From Polaribacter vadi (GTDB lineage: Bacteria; Bacteroidota; Bacteroidia; Flavobacteriales; Flavobacteriaceae), in contig NZ_JAHKQL010000008.1 in the NCBI RefSeq assembly GCF_018861005.1, positions 1 to 64,000 of the forward strand: DNA of 64,000 bases. Reading direction: 5' to 3'. This document shows positions 62,396-64,000 of this stretch, piece by piece (the stretch's first letter is position 1; every line of letters begins with the position of its first letter). A program made the translations under genes and the position numbers. Under the pieces are notes generated by a model, which saw only the letters and a list, made by a program, of their open reading frames with translations, ran no database searches and had not been told where the DNA came from.

Positions 62396-63064
62396 TATAT
62401 AAAATATAAGTCCGAATTTAAGAATACTAGAATTAATATCTTCTCCATTAAAGGTTGCACTTTCAAAAACTGGTGTTAGGCTGTAAAAAATATTGATATT
62501 AAATTCATCAAACCCAGCAGAAAGGGTTAAGCCATATTGAAATTGATTATATGAACTAACATTTTTATATGTAAAAACGGTTGAATTTTCTTCAAACTCA
62601 AATTTATTAGAAAGGTTGTATAAAAACTTTACACCACCATAAATTCTCCAAAAGTTATATTTCTTTGCTGTTGACGTTCTCCATCTTAGCTCTAAAGGAA
62701 ACTCTAAACTATGTGTTTTAAAAAGATTTGAAGTTAAAGAACTACCATCACTAAAACTTGTAATATTATTAAATTCTTCTACTTTTAACTCATGGTTGTA
62801 GAAATCAAATCCATAACCTACACCAAATGCTATTGCAACATTTCCTTTTTTATTTAAGGTAAAATCTTTTATAAAACCAAAAGATAATGCATAAGAAAAA
62901 CCACTTCTACTTATACCTTCTGGTTGATCAAAATATTGAGCATAAGAAATAGAAGTATAAATTTGATCTTCTGCATATCTATCTCCTAATTGCAAAGAAT
63001 CTTTTTGAGCATAAACGTTTAGACTAAAGAATAAAAATAATGCAAAATAAATAATGTTTTTCAT
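62390..63064 (-). CDS. Outer-membrane beta-barrel protein (PorT/OmpX-like family)
   Basis: The 224-aa protein has a signal peptide (MKNIIYFALFLFFSLNVYA, then QKD) and alternating-strand sequence of a small porin-like barrel: SYALSFGFIKDFTLNKKGN, VAIAFGVGYGFDFYNHEL, LEFPLELRWRTS, WRIYGGVKFLYNLS and the last strand SSILKFGLIFYIL. This outer_membrane_beta-barrel domain is very common in Bacteroidota; the substrate or partner is unknown. It is downstream of two ExbD-type genes, with a terminator between. Confidence 0.85.
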   Translation of the reverse strand: MKNIIYFALFLFFSLNVYAQKDSLQLGDRYAEDQIYTSISYAQYFDQPEGISRSGFSYALSFGFIKDFTLNKKGNVAIAFGVGYGFDFYNHELKVEEFNNITSFSDGSSLTSNLFKTHSLEFPLELRWRTSTAKKYNFWRIYGGVKFLYNLSNKFEFEENSTVFTYKNVSSYNQFQYGLTLSAGFDEFNINIFYSLTPVFESATFNGEDINSSILKFGLIFYIL

Positions 63065-63119
63065 ATTTAAATAACAAATATTAAATATACAAATTAATTA
63101 AAATAACTTCTTTAAACCC

Positions 63120-63155
63120 AAAAAAGGGTTAATTCTTAAGAATTAACCCTTTTAT
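63120..63155 (-). terminator. Terminator after the ExbD genes
   Basis: AAAAGGGTTAATTCTT (63122-63137) and AAGAATTAACCCTTTT (63138-63153) form a perfect 16-bp palindrome next to the stop of the ExbD gene. It could work on both strands. Confidence 0.85.
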
Positions 63156-63171
63156 ATAATTTTCTGTACTA

Positions 63172-63636
63172 CTAATTAGCAGGTGCAGTAGAAGAATAGT
63201 TAATTTTAAGAGCATTAACATCTCTTAATTTTAATCTAATATCTATAATTGTACCTACATTAGATTCTTTATCTGCTTTTATAGAAGTTGTCATAAAAGG
63301 ATGCATAGCTTCTGCTAATTTATCTCTTTTACTAAAAATAAAAGCAGGTACTTGCTCAGCAGTAGAAATTTTATCATTTAACTGAATCTTGTTATAACCA
63401 ACACCATCTCTATTAGGATCTTTAGATTTACCAACATAGATAGTACTTACCAAACTTTTATCTTCTAATTTTTTAATTTCAGTAGCACTTGGTAATCTTG
63501 GATTTTCAATTACTAGATTCGTTTCTCTCATAGTAGTAGTTACCATGAAAAAGAATAATAACATAAAAACGATATCTGGTAATGCTGCTGTATTAACAGC
63601 AGGAATCCCTTTTTTCTTTTTTCTAAATTTAGACAT
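63172..63636 (-). CDS. ExbD/TolR biopolymer transport protein (second copy)
   Basis: ExbD with ExbB uses proton flow to energise TonB-dependent receptors. The 154-aa protein has a basic cytosolic start (MSKFRKKKKGIP), one transmembrane helix (about 18-37) with the conserved proton-path Asp in ALPDIVFMLLFFFMVTT, and a periplasmic domain. It follows another ExbD-type gene by 24 bp on the same strand. Paired exbD genes after exbB are usual in Bacteroidota. Confidence 0.93.
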   Translation of the reverse strand: MSKFRKKKKGIPAVNTAALPDIVFMLLFFFMVTTTMRETNLVIENPRLPSATEIKKLEDKSLVSTIYVGKSKDPNRDGVGYNKIQLNDKISTAEQVPAFIFSKRDKLAEAMHPFMTTSIKADKESNVGTIIDIRLKLRDVNALKINYSSTAPAN

Positions 63637-63660
63637 AGTTTTGTTTTAAATTTAAATTAA

Positions 63661-64000
63661 TTATGAGGTTGGCTCAGCATCAGAAATAATTTGAGGATAT
63701 GCAGTTTTGATATCTTCAACTTTTTTTCTTAAGGCATCAACTTGATTCAAACCTTCTGAACTCTTTTTAGCGTCTTTAAAAGATTCTTCTAATTCGTCGA
63801 AAGTAATTCCATAACGTTGTTTAGACAATCTGTTTCTTAATTCGCTGTAAGCTCTTAATAACTCGTTCTGAACCTCAATATACGTTCCATAACCTGTACC
63901 TCTATCACTCTGAACAGAAATAATTGCTTTATTTGGGTGATCTGAAGAATCATCACTTCTATCACCTTGGCAATAATCACATGCTTTACCAGGAGTACCA
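63661..64000 (-). CDS. ExbD-type transport protein (first copy), 5' part beyond the window
   Basis: The frame is open from the right edge to the stop at 63661-63663 (about 112 codons). It reads from the edge TPGKACDYCQGDRSDDSSDH, then KAIISVQSDRGTGYGTYIEVQ, ELLRAYSELRNRLSKQRYG, and ends ISDAEPTS. The periplasmic ExbD/TolR pattern with an inserted CDYC pair is typical of the longer Bacteroidota ExbD. The N terminus and membrane helix lie outside. It is just upstream of the second exbD gene, so the two are probably co-transcribed. Confidence 0.85.
   Translation of the reverse strand, partial: GTPGKACDYCQGDRSDDSSDHPNKAIISVQSDRGTGYGTYIEVQNELLRAYSELRNRLSKQRYGITFDELEESFKDAKKSSEGLNQVDALRKKVEDIKTAYPQIISDAEPTS

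Overview
The window is a stretch of chromosome from a member of the Bacteroidota, almost certainly a marine-type Flavobacteriaceae (Polaribacter/Tenacibaculum-like). The DNA is very AT-rich. Gliding and type IX secretion genes (gldK, gldL, gldM, gldN, gldB, gldC, porT/sprT) are present, and starts lack Shine-Dalgarno sequences. Promoter-like TAnnTTTG boxes, with or without an upstream TTG, precede many genes. The exact genus is an inference. Nothing looks like a large mobile island: no transposase, integrase, phage gene or CRISPR array was seen.

Layout. 1-8.5 kb, minus strand: topA, an arginase-fold protein, then gldK-gldL-gldM-gldN (T9SS/gliding motor and trans-envelope core). 8.7-16 kb, plus strand: miaB, a palindromic interspersed repeat, a sigma-54 activator, two tandem lptE-like genes, a TPR-like protein, secG and groES-groEL. 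16.1-19.4 kb, minus strand: a likely copper/metal module (HYC_CC_PP-type secreted protein, TonB-dependent receptor, HMA protein) with an 18-bp palindrome. 19.5-27.4 kb, plus strand: GAF-type methionine sulfoxide reductase, a 42-codon ORF, purH, and the rod-shape operon mreB-mreC-mreD-mrdA-rodA. 27.5-29.4 kb, minus strand: rpsT, tRNA-Glu, proS. 29.6-34.5 kb, plus strand: a Ser/Arg-rich lipoprotein, an OmpP1-type barrel, then nfu-menG-porT. 34.6-44.2 kb: a TrmH-type methyltransferase, tamL, fba, accD, rpsO, pnp and a folK-deoxynucleoside kinase fusion. 44.2-46.8 kb: gldC-gldB, nadE and two small paralogous 43-aa genes. 47-52.7 kb, minus strand: dnaG, a structured intergenic region, clpX, clpP, tig. 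52.9-64 kb: pyrH-frr, an RND/MMPL exporter, a PAS-LuxR regulator, a membrane P-loop protein, asnS, rpoN, a small membrane protein, an outer-membrane barrel and two ExbD-type genes, the second cut by the window edge.

Most genes are housekeeping, but several themes connect. Envelope biogenesis is heavily represented: LptE, TamL, PorT, Gld proteins, Mre/Rod, Sec, ExbD. A sigma-54 activator heads the lptE-secG-groESL cluster and the sigma-54 gene rpoN is also in the window. Two enzymes that normally carry a zinc ribbon (DnaG, AccD) have lost all four ligands, and TopA carries no Cys4 fingers.

The parts least explained by known biology are the pair of 43-aa proteins at 46.3-46.75 kb, the hairpin-rich RNA-like element at 49.13-49.25 kb, the arginase-fold protein with half of its metal ligands replaced, and the membrane-anchored P-loop protein at 57.6-58.7 kb.
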